64,000 bases of DNA, from positions 1 through 64,000 of the forward strand of contig CALUWI010000009.1 in NCBI GenBank assembly GCA_944324465.1. The letters run 5' to 3'. The notes under the pieces were generated by a model. That model searched no databases. It was not told the origin of the DNA and saw nothing but the letters and a program-made list of their open reading frames with translations. Source of the stretch: an uncultured Mucispirillum sp. (GTDB taxonomy: Bacteria > Chrysiogenota > Deferribacteres > Deferribacterales > Mucispirillaceae). How positions within the stretch are numbered: the first letter of the stretch is position 1; each line of letters opens with the position of its first letter. The translations under genes were made by a program, and so were the position numbers. Below are positions 56,709 to 64,000 of this stretch, piece by piece.

Positions 56709-57197
56709 TTATTCTGCTGATGCTGCTAAATCTTCACATACAATATATACTGGATGGCCTATATATGTAATTGAGCCTACTCCATAACCTATGTTTCCGT
56801 CAACTGCTCCAAGGTTGGAAGCACCTTGATAATGGGTATTTACTAAAAACTTACTGCCTATGATAGCATTATAGCCTTCTTTTTCTGCTATGCTTTGTGC
56901 CTCATCTATTAAGTCGCCTTGATATTTATGCATTACTTTACTGAAATTTCTGTTATTATTAAATTCTTCCCTTTCTGGTGCACGAAATTCTGTTGTTGAG
57001 CGTATAACAGATGGTCTTATTTTGATTATCTCACAGCCTGTTACTGGGTATGAATCTATAAAAAATACACCTAAAAATTCTTTACTTTTACTATTTGATG
57101 TAGATACTTTCTGTTCCTGTTCACTGTTTTGTGCCTGTGCATAAACCATAAACGGCATAAAACATGCGGCTAATAATGCAATAACTCCTTTAATCAT
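56709..57197 (-). CDS. Exported protein, possibly YbjQ/UPF0145-like
   Basis: A 162-aa protein with a signal peptide (MIKGVIALLAACFMPFMVYAQA). The mature part has GCEIIKIRPSVIRST, HKYQGDLIDEAQSIAEKEGYNAIIGSKFLV and GSITYIGHPVYIV. The AxxxGANAIIG-like block and overall length recall YbjQ domains, which form pentameric barrels of unknown function. No close family is certain. The gene lies 13 nt after the NTF2-like gene. Confidence 0.6.
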   Translation of the reverse strand: MIKGVIALLAACFMPFMVYAQAQNSEQEQKVSTSNSKSKEFLGVFFIDSYPVTGCEIIKIRPSVIRSTTEFRAPEREEFNNNRNFSKVMHKYQGDLIDEAQSIAEKEGYNAIIGSKFLVNTHYQGASNLGAVDGNIGYGVGSITYIGHPVYIVCEDLAASAE

Positions 57198-57210
57198 CGG
57201 GTACCCCTTT

Positions 57211-57567
57211 CTAAAATCCTTTATTTAAGATGCTTTCTCTTATTTCTTTTAATATTTTCCAGCTGCCTTCTTCTAATACAAAATATGATTTTGAATAGCA
57301 GCAGATAAGTTTATCTTCTTTTATATCCCTTAATTTTTCTAAAAACAGTATTTCTGCACTTTCATTATTATATAAAACTTTGTAAATTTCAACAGATTCA
57401 GGTATAAATGTTTCTATTAGATTGTTAAAATGTTCTCCATAACTTTCTTTTGTTTCAAAATACCTGCGAAATTCACTATCTACACTGTATATATCGTATA
57501 TTTTTTCATATTCTTTATTTTTAAAATATTCTAACCGCTTTTGCAATATATTTTCTGCCTTAATCAT
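57211..57567 (-). CDS. Small NTF2-like protein of unknown function
   Basis: A 118-aa acidic protein with an alpha-beta cone-like pattern: an N-terminal helix pair (NILQKRLEYFKNKEYEKIYDIYS), FETKESYGEHFNNLIE, then strands ending YFVLEEGSWKILKEI. This pattern suggests an NTF2-like fold such as in YchJ-type proteins. The real start is ATG 57567 with GAGGG upstream; a TTG 12 nt earlier is less likely. It overlaps the hflX end by 8 nt. Confidence 0.6.
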   Translation of the reverse strand: MIKAENILQKRLEYFKNKEYEKIYDIYSVDSEFRRYFETKESYGEHFNNLIETFIPESVEIYKVLYNNESAEILFLEKLRDIKEDKLICCYSKSYFVLEEGSWKILKEIRESILNKGF

Positions 57568-59101
57568 TAAAACCCTCAATGCCTTCTTTAAAGAAATAGT
57601 AGCCTATTTTATTAAGCATATCATTAAATGTTGCCCGCTTAAATGCACTTACATATACTGCATCACAGTATTCTTTTTTTACTTCATCTAATTCTTCATC
57701 GCTTAATTTATCTATCTTATTAAATACAATTATTCTTTCTTTTTCCATCAGCTCCATTTCTTCTAACACTTTCTCCACTGATTTTATGTGCTTTTTAAAG
57801 TGTTTGTCGCTTATGTCTACCACATGTAAAAACATATCTGCATTATGCAGTTCTTCTAATGTTGATTTAAATGCACCAGCTAAATTTGCAGGCAAATCTC
57901 TTATAAAGCCAACTGTATCTGTAATGATTACATCCCTTTCCTTTGGAAAGCGTATTCTTTTACTTGATGTATCAAGAGTAGCAAAAAGCAGATTATCTGC
58001 ATAAACATCTGACTTTGTTAAGCTGTTTAATAATGTTGATTTTCCTGCATTAGTGTATCCTATGATAGATACAACAGGCAGGGAATTTTTTTCCCTTCTT
58101 GCTCTTTGTATGTCCCGTGCCTGCTCTGCCTTTTTCAGCTTGTCATTTAAAAATGCAATCCTGTCGCTTATCCGTCTTTTATCTATTTCGAGCTTTGTTT
58201 CTCCCGGCCCTCTGCCGCCGATACCACCTGTAAGCCTTGATAAAGAATCGTCTTTTGCTCCAAGCCGTGGAAGAATATATTTAAGCTGTGCAAGCTCAAC
58301 CCGTATTTTACCTTCATTACTTTTTGCCCGTCTGGCAAAAATATCAAGTATAAGCTGAGTTCTGTCTAATATTTTTAGTTCCGTAAATTCTGCAACTGCT
58401 CTTGATTGAGATGGTGACAAACTGTTATCAAAAATTATATATTCTGCACCAGTAAGCAGTGCTTTAATAACTGCTTCCCTCAGCTTGCCTGGCCCTACCA
58501 CATATTTTGGATGTATTTCTTTTTTCACCTGAGGCATACGAGCAATTATATGCACACCTGCACTTCGTGCAAGCTCTTCAAGTTCATCTAAATTTATATC
58601 GCACTCATCTTTACTTTTAAATACACCTGTTAATACTGCATATTCGCCCTCTTTAGCTATATGCATCTGGTCAGTTTTTCTTTGTATCTCATCATCTAAT
58701 GCTTCAATAAAGAGTGGATAATCTGTTTTTTGGTTATATGGGTCCGTATCTTCTAAATATCCAAACTCAGTCTGAGATGTATCAATTTCCGGCGGTAAAA
58801 TATATGCTGTATCTAAAAGCATAGGGTAGCCTTTACTATCCATAGCACAAGCTGTAACACTGTCTAACCTTAAAAGTGCTAAGTCTGCCATATCATCATG
58901 GTCTAATTTATCGCCTTTTGGGTGAGTATGAATTAATCTTAACCCTCTTAATCTGCCGGGAGCAAGTTTAAATCTGGAAAGTACAGGAATCATGATACTG
59001 TCATAACTTCCAACAAGTACATATTCAATACCGCCTGCCCTGTTTATTAATAGACCTAACTGCCTGCCTGTTTCATAAGAATAGGTACATAACTGTTTCA
59101 A
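57560..59101 (-). CDS. hflX: Ribosome-associated GTPase HflX
   Basis: HflX splits stalled or hibernating 70S ribosomes. The N-terminal ribosome-binding region is long (LINRAGGIEYVLVGS, LIHTHPKGDKLDHDDMADL). The glycine-rich GGIGGRGPGETKLEIDKRRI block follows, then the GTPase: GYTNAGKSTLLN (G1), DTVGFIRDLP (G3) and NKID (G4). As given (TTG at 59101) it has 513 aa. However the frame is open and HflX-like for about 43 codons more, until a point where an ATG at 59232 is exactly one base out of frame across an A7 tract (see findings). The true 5' end is therefore uncertain. Confidence 0.9.
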   Translation of the reverse strand: MKQLCTYSYETGRQLGLLINRAGGIEYVLVGSYDSIMIPVLSRFKLAPGRLRGLRLIHTHPKGDKLDHDDMADLALLRLDSVTACAMDSKGYPMLLDTAYILPPEIDTSQTEFGYLEDTDPYNQKTDYPLFIEALDDEIQRKTDQMHIAKEGEYAVLTGVFKSKDECDINLDELEELARSAGVHIIARMPQVKKEIHPKYVVGPGKLREAVIKALLTGAEYIIFDNSLSPSQSRAVAEFTELKILDRTQLILDIFARRAKSNEGKIRVELAQLKYILPRLGAKDDSLSRLTGGIGGRGPGETKLEIDKRRISDRIAFLNDKLKKAEQARDIQRARREKNSLPVVSIIGYTNAGKSTLLNSLTKSDVYADNLLFATLDTSSKRIRFPKERDVIITDTVGFIRDLPANLAGAFKSTLEELHNADMFLHVVDISDKHFKKHIKSVEKVLEEMELMEKERIIVFNKIDKLSDEELDEVKKEYCDAVYVSAFKRATFNDMLNKIGYYFFKEGIEGFND

Positions 59102-59277
59102 AAGGTCAATGGAAATTATATCTGTTCCTTGACTTTTTTTGTTTTCCAGCTTTTCTATCTGTTTTATTATTTTCTGGGAAATTCCCTCTAAACTGCCGTA
59201 TAAAATTTTAATATCCTTATTATTTTTTTCATATATATACAGGTTTTAAACTTTTTTTTCAAGGATAATTATAATTA

Positions 59278-59306
59278 TTGACACATTTATACTCTTTTAT
59301 TATAAC
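59278..59306 (+). promoter_or_regulatory. Promoter of the RluA-type gene (leaderless)
   Basis: TTGACA (59278-59283), a 17-nt spacer and TATAAC (59301-59306). A start 7 nt downstream is 59313, the A of the ATG itself. No ribosome binding site is present upstream, so a leaderless mRNA is predicted. Confidence 0.7.
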
Positions 59307-59312
59307 TCCACT

Positions 59313-60002
59313 ATGGAAGAATACAGCTATATTGAAATATATAAAGATAAAAATATACTGGCAGTGCAGAAAAATCATGGTGTATATGTGATACCAGATA
59401 GACAGAATACTGTTACACCATTAATAGATATTTTAAGGCAGGATTACGGCGAAATATATGTTACTCACCGTCTTGATGCAGGCACTGGCGGCTTAATGAT
59501 TTTTGCCAGAAATAAATATGCTCACAGACATTTATCTATGCAGTTTGAAAAATCTGCAGTTACAAAATATTATATTGCTGTTACTGAAAATAAAATATTT
59601 CCTCAGTCTTTAATGCTTCCACTTGCTAAATCAAACCATGGAAAATATGCCGTTAATTTTAAAAGCGGCAAAAAGGCAGTTACTTCTTTTTATAACCTTT
59701 CATCAAGTAATAAAGGTGCATTAATACTTGCTGAACCTAAAACCGGCAGAACTCACCAGATAAGAGTACATCTTAAATCATTAAAAGCACCGCTTTTTCA
59801 GGATTTCCTTTATAATAAAAAAACAGATGATAAAAGGCTTACTTTGCAGTGCTTTTATATGGGGCTTTTAAATCCTGAAAATGAGAAATATATCAGCTTT
59901 AAATCAAATATTACAAATTTTATGCTTAAACATATCAATCTACTTGAATTATCAGAAAAAAGTGTGTATCAATATAATTATGAAAGCAAACAATCAATTT
60001 AA
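59313..60002 (+). CDS. RluA-family RNA pseudouridine synthase
   Basis: A 229-aa member of the RluA family, which isomerises uridine in rRNA or tRNA. The catalytic block is VTHRLDAGTGGLMIFA (Asp of HRLD), with KYYIAV, and EPKTGRTHQIRVHLKSL further on. There is no N-terminal S4 domain, so it is of the shorter TruC/RluE-like or RsuA-independent type; the target base is unknown. It overlaps the next gene by 23 nt. Confidence 0.92.
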   Translation: MEEYSYIEIYKDKNILAVQKNHGVYVIPDRQNTVTPLIDILRQDYGEIYVTHRLDAGTGGLMIFARNKYAHRHLSMQFEKSAVTKYYIAVTENKIFPQSLMLPLAKSNHGKYAVNFKSGKKAVTSFYNLSSSNKGALILAEPKTGRTHQIRVHLKSLKAPLFQDFLYNKKTDDKRLTLQCFYMGLLNPENEKYISFKSNITNFMLKHINLLELSEKSVYQYNYESKQSI

Positions 60003-61038
60003 AAATATACTTGTATTTAACCCGGCTTATTTAGGGGACACTATTATTACTACACCATTAATAAGAGCTCTGCATGTGCTTTATCCAAAAGCAAGAATAT
60101 CTTTCTGCGTACGGCCTGAACATGCTGACCTTTTTTATAATATACCTTTTATTGATGAAGTTATTATTTTTGATAAAAGAAATACTCAAAAAGGGTTTTC
60201 AGGGCTTTTAAAGTTTGTAAAAGTTATTTCTAACTACCAGTTTGATTTAATTATAGACCTGCACTTATCACTTCGTTCTACTACTTTATTTTCCATGGTG
60301 AAAAATACATATATTATTGGCTTTTCTTCTGCTGTTATGAGCTATATGTTTAATAAAAGAGTAGAGAAAAAGCAGGAACTTTGCGAAGTAGAAAGAAACC
60401 TGATGATTTTAAGTGCATTATGTGATGATTTTTCCCTGGAAGAAGCTAAAAAAATCGGCGGTCCGCTGACTGCATATATTGATGAACATTTAAAGGAAAA
60501 TACACTTTCTTATTTTGCAGCTTCTACACCTGAAAAAAAAGTTGTAGCCATTGCTCCAGGAAGTGTATGGGCTACTAAAAGATACCCTGTAGAATATTTT
60601 GTAAAAGTGGCTGAAGATTTATATAATAAAGGTTACGCTATAGCATTATGTGGCGGTAAAGATGATAAAGACAGCCTTGATGAATTTGCAAATCTTTTTA
60701 AATACCCTTACTTTGATTTTGCATATAAAACATCTTTAAGGGAACTTCCTGCTATTCTTTCAGCAGTTGATTTACTTTTATCTAATGACAGCGGTGCAAT
60801 GCATATAGCTATTGCTGCAGGCACTCCAACTGTTGCTGTTTTTGGTCCTACTGTTAAATCTTTAGGCTTTTTCCCATACGATGAAAAAAGCATTGTAGTA
60901 GAAAATAATAGTATAGACTGCAGACCATGCGGAAAACACGGCGGCCATACATGCCCTAAAGGTCATTTTAAATGTATGAAAGATATTGAACCTGAAAGAG
61001 TTTTAATTGCTGCTCTTTCTATTTTGCAGCAGGGCTGA
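59980..61038 (+). CDS. Glycosyltransferase family 9 (heptosyltransferase-like), copy 1
   Basis: A 352-aa GT9 enzyme (WaaC/WaaF type), which transfers heptose to lipid A-core. Family blocks are NPAYLGDTIITTPLIRAL near the N-terminus, IAPGSVWATKRYP, and DLLLSNDSGAMHIAIAAGTPTVAVFGPT. A Cys-rich element near the end (CRPCGKHGGHTCPKGHFKCM) is typical of this branch. The start is placed at ATG 59980 because the protein would otherwise begin far inside the preceding gene. It pairs with the next gene in tandem. Confidence 0.92.
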   Translation: MKANNQFKNILVFNPAYLGDTIITTPLIRALHVLYPKARISFCVRPEHADLFYNIPFIDEVIIFDKRNTQKGFSGLLKFVKVISNYQFDLIIDLHLSLRSTTLFSMVKNTYIIGFSSAVMSYMFNKRVEKKQELCEVERNLMILSALCDDFSLEEAKKIGGPLTAYIDEHLKENTLSYFAASTPEKKVVAIAPGSVWATKRYPVEYFVKVAEDLYNKGYAIALCGGKDDKDSLDEFANLFKYPYFDFAYKTSLRELPAILSAVDLLLSNDSGAMHIAIAAGTPTVAVFGPTVKSLGFFPYDEKSIVVENNSIDCRPCGKHGGHTCPKGHFKCMKDIEPERVLIAALSILQQG

Positions 61039-61041
61039 TGT

Positions 61042-62007
61042 ATGAAGGAAATTTTAGTTGTCAGATTCAGCTCTCTTGGTGATATTGTACTTCTTACTGG
61101 TGTCTTAAAATATGTAAAAGAAAATGTTTCTGAAGATATTGCGATAGATTTACTTACTTATTCCCATTTTGCAGGTGTACTGCAGGATTATCCATATATC
61201 AGGAATATATATACTATCAAAAAAGGTGATTCCTTAGTTGACTTAAATGAAACAATGTCTACTATGCCTAATTATGATATTGTTTTTGATTTGCATAATA
61301 ATATTCGCTCACGATTTGTCCGCCTTATTTCTTCCTGCAAAAGCTATGTATATAATAAACATTCACTGGCAAGAAGGCTTTATGTTAAGTACAGATTATG
61401 CCGCTCAAAACTGCAGGAACATACAGTTATTAAATATTTTAAGCCATTTATGAAGGCTTTTAAACTTGATATGCCTGATATTGAAATGCTTAGGCCTTAT
61501 CTGCCTTTTCCTAATATTGAAAGAAATAGTTCTTTTAAAAATGCTGTTATCCACCCTTTTGCATCTAAAGCTACTAAAGAATGGCCTTTTTTTGCAGAAC
61601 TTGGTAGTTTGCTTTCTGATGATGGCTTGAATGTTACATATATTGGAAATGGCGAAATGAATGTACCTGCATCTGCTGATGATAAAACTGGTAAAGTTTC
61701 TCTTTCTGCATTAATAGAGTTTATTGCTCAGGCTGATATATTTATTACAACTGATTCAGGCCCTATGCATATTGCAACAGCTTTAAATGTACCTACTGTT
61801 GCAATATTTGGACCTACTACTAAAGAACTTGGTTTTTATCCAACATTTAAAAACACTAAAGTTATAGAATATATAGGCTTAAAATGCAGACCATGCCATA
61901 TCCATGGCAGCAGCTACTGCTATAAAAAACACTTTAAATGTATGCTTGATATTGGCGTAGAAGAAGTGCGGTATCATGTTAATGCTGTACTGAGCAGTAA
62001 ATCGTAA
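61042..62007 (+). CDS. Glycosyltransferase family 9 (heptosyltransferase-like), copy 2
   Basis: A 321-aa second GT9 enzyme, 3 nt after the first. It has VVRFSSLGDIVLLTGVLKY, IHPFASKATKEWPF, DIFITTDSGPMHIATALNVPTVAIFGPT and a matching Cys element (CRPCHIHGSSYCYKKHFKCM). It is clearly paralogous to copy 1 but diverged, so the two probably add successive heptoses. The N-terminus has no membrane segment, as expected for a cytoplasmic inner-leaflet enzyme. Confidence 0.92.
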   Translation: MKEILVVRFSSLGDIVLLTGVLKYVKENVSEDIAIDLLTYSHFAGVLQDYPYIRNIYTIKKGDSLVDLNETMSTMPNYDIVFDLHNNIRSRFVRLISSCKSYVYNKHSLARRLYVKYRLCRSKLQEHTVIKYFKPFMKAFKLDMPDIEMLRPYLPFPNIERNSSFKNAVIHPFASKATKEWPFFAELGSLLSDDGLNVTYIGNGEMNVPASADDKTGKVSLSALIEFIAQADIFITTDSGPMHIATALNVPTVAIFGPTTKELGFYPTFKNTKVIEYIGLKCRPCHIHGSSYCYKKHFKCMLDIGVEEVRYHVNAVLSSKS

Positions 62008-62022
62008 ATAACAGGTTAAGTG

Positions 62023-62592
62023 ATGAAACATATAATAACTTTATTTTTCATTCTTTTTGCTTTTAATGTATCTGCTCAAAATGTTTTTAATCCTGTTATT
62101 ATTGATGAGTATAAAGCATTAGACAGCCAAAGCGCCATAGAATATCTGCAAAGAAAACTTAATCCTAAATTTCCTAAAGATACACATATTAAAATTGATG
62201 ATATAACCCTTTCAGGTGAAAATTTTAAAATGATTTCATTTTATTATTCTGAATATGACGGGGCAACAAGAGGCACAAGCCAGTATTTTATTTCCTTTTG
62301 GAAAGATAATAAAGATTATCTTACATGTATAGGCTCTAATTTATTAAATATATATGACCCTGTTGTTACAATATCTAATAATATTATAAATATAAAAGCA
62401 TATAAATTATATGAACCATTATCTGTTTATTATTACTCTTTTAGATATGAAAGACCAGCAATTTTATTGCACTCTATAATGGAAATATCAACTGACGGCG
62501 ATAATAATACAGAAATGAAATACTACTATTCTGCTGATAATTCATCTATCAATATTAATTCAATATTTGCTGATAAATTAATTAAAAAATAA
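62023..62592 (+). CDS. Hypothetical exported protein (189 aa)
   Basis: I do not recognise this protein. It has a signal peptide (MKHIITLFFILFAFNVSAQN) and a mature part of about 170 aa with alternating beta strands and many Tyr/Ser residues. ATG 62023 is used (AGG seven nt upstream); a GTG 3 nt earlier is an alternative. It is the last gene of the GT9 operon and converges with the SUFU-like gene two nt away. A role in the envelope is plausible from its position only. Confidence 0.65.
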   Translation: MKHIITLFFILFAFNVSAQNVFNPVIIDEYKALDSQSAIEYLQRKLNPKFPKDTHIKIDDITLSGENFKMISFYYSEYDGATRGTSQYFISFWKDNKDYLTCIGSNLLNIYDPVVTISNNIINIKAYKLYEPLSVYYYSFRYERPAILLHSIMEISTDGDNNTEMKYYYSADNSSININSIFADKLIKK

Positions 62593-62594
62593 TT

Positions 62595-63218
62595 TTATAT
62601 AACTGATTTCCTGCTGTAATCTGTTATATCTGTTTTTATCATATCCAGCAGTTTATATACTTCTATTTTTTTATCAATTACCGCTTTTAATTCATTATCT
62701 GTCATACCTGTAAGCTGTAATATTTTCACTTTTCCATTTACAGTATCCACTGTTCCTGCTTTATGTGCAGTAATTACAAAGCCTGTTAATGCAGATTTAC
62801 ATTCAGCATCTATTCCTTGCGTCTGACCTGTATATATATACTGGTTTTCTTTAAAAACTTTCCCGCTTTCAAATACATAACCTGCTAAGCCGTTAAATAT
62901 ACTGCATATATTATTACATTCTTTACTTATATTATCTTCATTCATATCTTTAATATTTAGTTTTACAGCAAGCTCAAACCCATATCCACTGTATTCACCG
63001 TTTTCTATTTCTTTTTCTGCTACATCAGAAAAACCTAATGTTACAAATTCAATTATCTCCTTTGTTTTATATAACACAACACTATCAAGCAAGAAATCTC
63101 CACCGAATTCAGCACTGATTAATGGTCTGTAATATTCTGCCTCTATGTTTTTATATTCTTTTTGAAAAAAACTAAGAACTGCACCTGTATTTTGTTCATA
63201 TAAATTACTTTCTTTCAT
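62595..63218 (-). CDS. SUFU-domain-like protein
   Basis: A 207-aa protein resembling bacterial suppressor-of-fused (SUFU) domain proteins: FVTLGFSDVAEKE, followed by GYGFELAVKLN, is the characteristic pair of blocks. The C-terminus has LTGMTDNELKAVI. Bacterial SUFU proteins often act as immunity proteins in polymorphic-toxin loci, but no toxin is visible beside this gene. The call is tentative. Confidence 0.6.
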   Translation of the reverse strand: MKESNLYEQNTGAVLSFFQKEYKNIEAEYYRPLISAEFGGDFLLDSVVLYKTKEIIEFVTLGFSDVAEKEIENGEYSGYGFELAVKLNIKDMNEDNISKECNNICSIFNGLAGYVFESGKVFKENQYIYTGQTQGIDAECKSALTGFVITAHKAGTVDTVNGKVKILQLTGMTDNELKAVIDKKIEVYKLLDMIKTDITDYSRKSVI

Positions 63219-63274
63219 ATTTTTCTCCAGCTTTTAATGTTGTTTTATTTACTGATATTATAGTTTATATAACT

Positions 63275-63295
63275 AAAAAGGGAGCTTAAGCTCCC
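63275..63295 (-). terminator. Terminator of the LysM gene
   Basis: GGGAGC-TTAA-GCTCCC is a perfect 6-bp hairpin (63280-63295), followed on the minus strand by TTTTT. It lies 13 nt past the stop codon. Confidence 0.88.
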
Positions 63296-63308
63296 AGTAA
63301 TGTTTTAC

Positions 63309-64000
63309 TTATCTTACATTCTTCTTAATGGTTAACACCCTGCCTGCATAAATGTTAGAAGATTTTAGTTTATTAATGCTTTTTATGCTTGCTACTGATG
63401 TATTAAATTTTTTAGCTATACTCCATAAGGAATCACCGCTTTTTACTCTGTATTTTACATTAGCAACCTGTCGAGATGATTTTTTTGCAGCATAGCTTAC
63501 ATTAGTATATCCATCTTTTGTTACCATAATATACTGACCAGGGTATATTCTGCTTGGCCTTATATTAGGGTTTAATTTCTGCAAATCTTTCATACGCATA
63601 TTGTGGTTGTGTGCTATGCCTATAAAAGTATCACCTTTTCTGACCTTATAGTATTTTGGGTCTATTTTTTCAAGAACTTGAGCAAACATACTATCTATTT
63701 TTATATTGCTGTATTCTTTAATTGGTATAAATACTTTTCGCGCTGTTAAAAGACTTTCCCTTTTTATACCGTTTACTCTTAAGATATCTTCTTTTGTTAC
63801 ATCAAACTTTTGAGCAATTTCAGCAACACTTTCACCACGCTTTCCTTCATATATTTTATATCTTGCTCTTTCTTCCACACTTGCTTTTGCAAGTATGTCT
63901 TTTGCTTCATTATCTCTTAAATAAGGCACTCTTATTTTATATGAGGATGGTGGAGTAATAGGCAGCTTTAATGCTGGGTTTAAATCCCGCATTAATTCAT
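63309..64000 (-). CDS. MltD-like lytic transglycosylase, C-terminal part with three LysM repeats (cut by window edge)
   Basis: The visible 230 codons run off the right edge, and the ATG at 63992 is probably internal, because the frame continues upstream as ELMRDLNPALKLPITPP, the usual link between the MltD catalytic domain and its LysM tail. Three LysM domains follow: YEGKRGESVAEIAQKFDVTKEDILRVN, VRKGDTFIGIAHNHNMRMKDLQKLN and VKSGDSLWSIAKKFNTSVASIKSIN. They bind peptidoglycan. The SLT catalytic domain would lie outside the window. An isolated LysM protein is the alternative. Confidence 0.78.
   Translation of the reverse strand, partial: ELMRDLNPALKLPITPPSSYKIRVPYLRDNEAKDILAKASVEERARYKIYEGKRGESVAEIAQKFDVTKEDILRVNGIKRESLLTARKVFIPIKEYSNIKIDSMFAQVLEKIDPKYYKVRKGDTFIGIAHNHNMRMKDLQKLNPNIRPSRIYPGQYIMVTKDGYTNVSYAAKKSSRQVANVKYRVKSGDSLWSIAKKFNTSVASIKSINKLKSSNIYAGRVLTIKKNVR

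Overview
The window looks like chromosome of a low-GC, Gram-negative, motile, anaerobically respiring bacterium. The cell type is shown by an outer-membrane flagellum (P-ring FlgI, hook-associated FlgK/FlgL), LPS-core heptose genes (gmhA and two GT9 transferases), SurA-type periplasmic chaperones, and a tetraheme flavocytochrome of the fumarate-reductase family. AT content, sigma-54/sigma-28 flagellar control and the type II-C CRISPR make a Deferribacterota relative (Mucispirillum-like) my best guess. That assignment is inference from gene content, not from a marker search.

Layout. (1) 1-4740: a type II-C CRISPR-Cas locus. One CRISPR repeat lies at the left edge, cas2-cas1-cas9 are on the minus strand, and a tracrRNA diverges from cas9. 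(2) 4756-8376: a periplasmic tetraheme flavoprotein reductase and a MocR-type regulator whose PLP lysine is replaced by arginine. (3) 8377-19173: a DEDDy exonuclease and flagellar genes csrA, fliW, a giant flgL, flgK, flgN, flgM, flgJ and flgI. I can read four sigma-54-type promoters and one near-consensus sigma-28 promoter here. (4) 19325-26182: a mix of metabolic and envelope genes (pcm, argB, rlpA, a CCA-adding-type enzyme, coaE and others). (5) 26254-34632: a tightly packed, very AT-rich four-gene operon of a DUF1998-type DEAD/DEAH helicase (1655 aa) and three proteins I do not recognise. This is the best candidate for an undescribed, defence-like system. (6) 34883-45976: ftsK, uppP, rnj, ispF, an M16-like protein without its zinc motif, purN, purM and a response regulator with a huge acidic linker. 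(7) 46177-55766: queA, thrC, ndk, a cupin, an S4 protein, two parvulin/SurA-type chaperones whose genes overlap by 92 nt, mfd and gmhA. (8) 55767-64000: a nonsense-interrupted small gene, fmdB-type, hflX with an apparently frameshifted 5' end, an RluA-type pseudouridine synthase that appears leaderless, two GT9 transferases, small secreted or hypothetical genes, a SUFU-like protein and the C-terminal part of an MltD-like LysM protein cut by the window edge.

How the parts work together. The CRISPR locus appears self-contained: each repeat carries its own promoter, and the tracrRNA starts within its anti-repeat. The flagellar region reads as a temporal cascade, with sigma-54 promoters for the P-ring, flgM and flgL and an added sigma-28 promoter just before flgM, the sigma-28 inhibitor. 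FliW-CsrA sits directly behind flgL as the usual flagellin checkpoint. The two defence-type loci (CRISPR and the helicase operon) are separated by about 21 kb of housekeeping and flagellar DNA, so they are not one island. I saw no tRNA, rRNA, insertion sequence or integrase.
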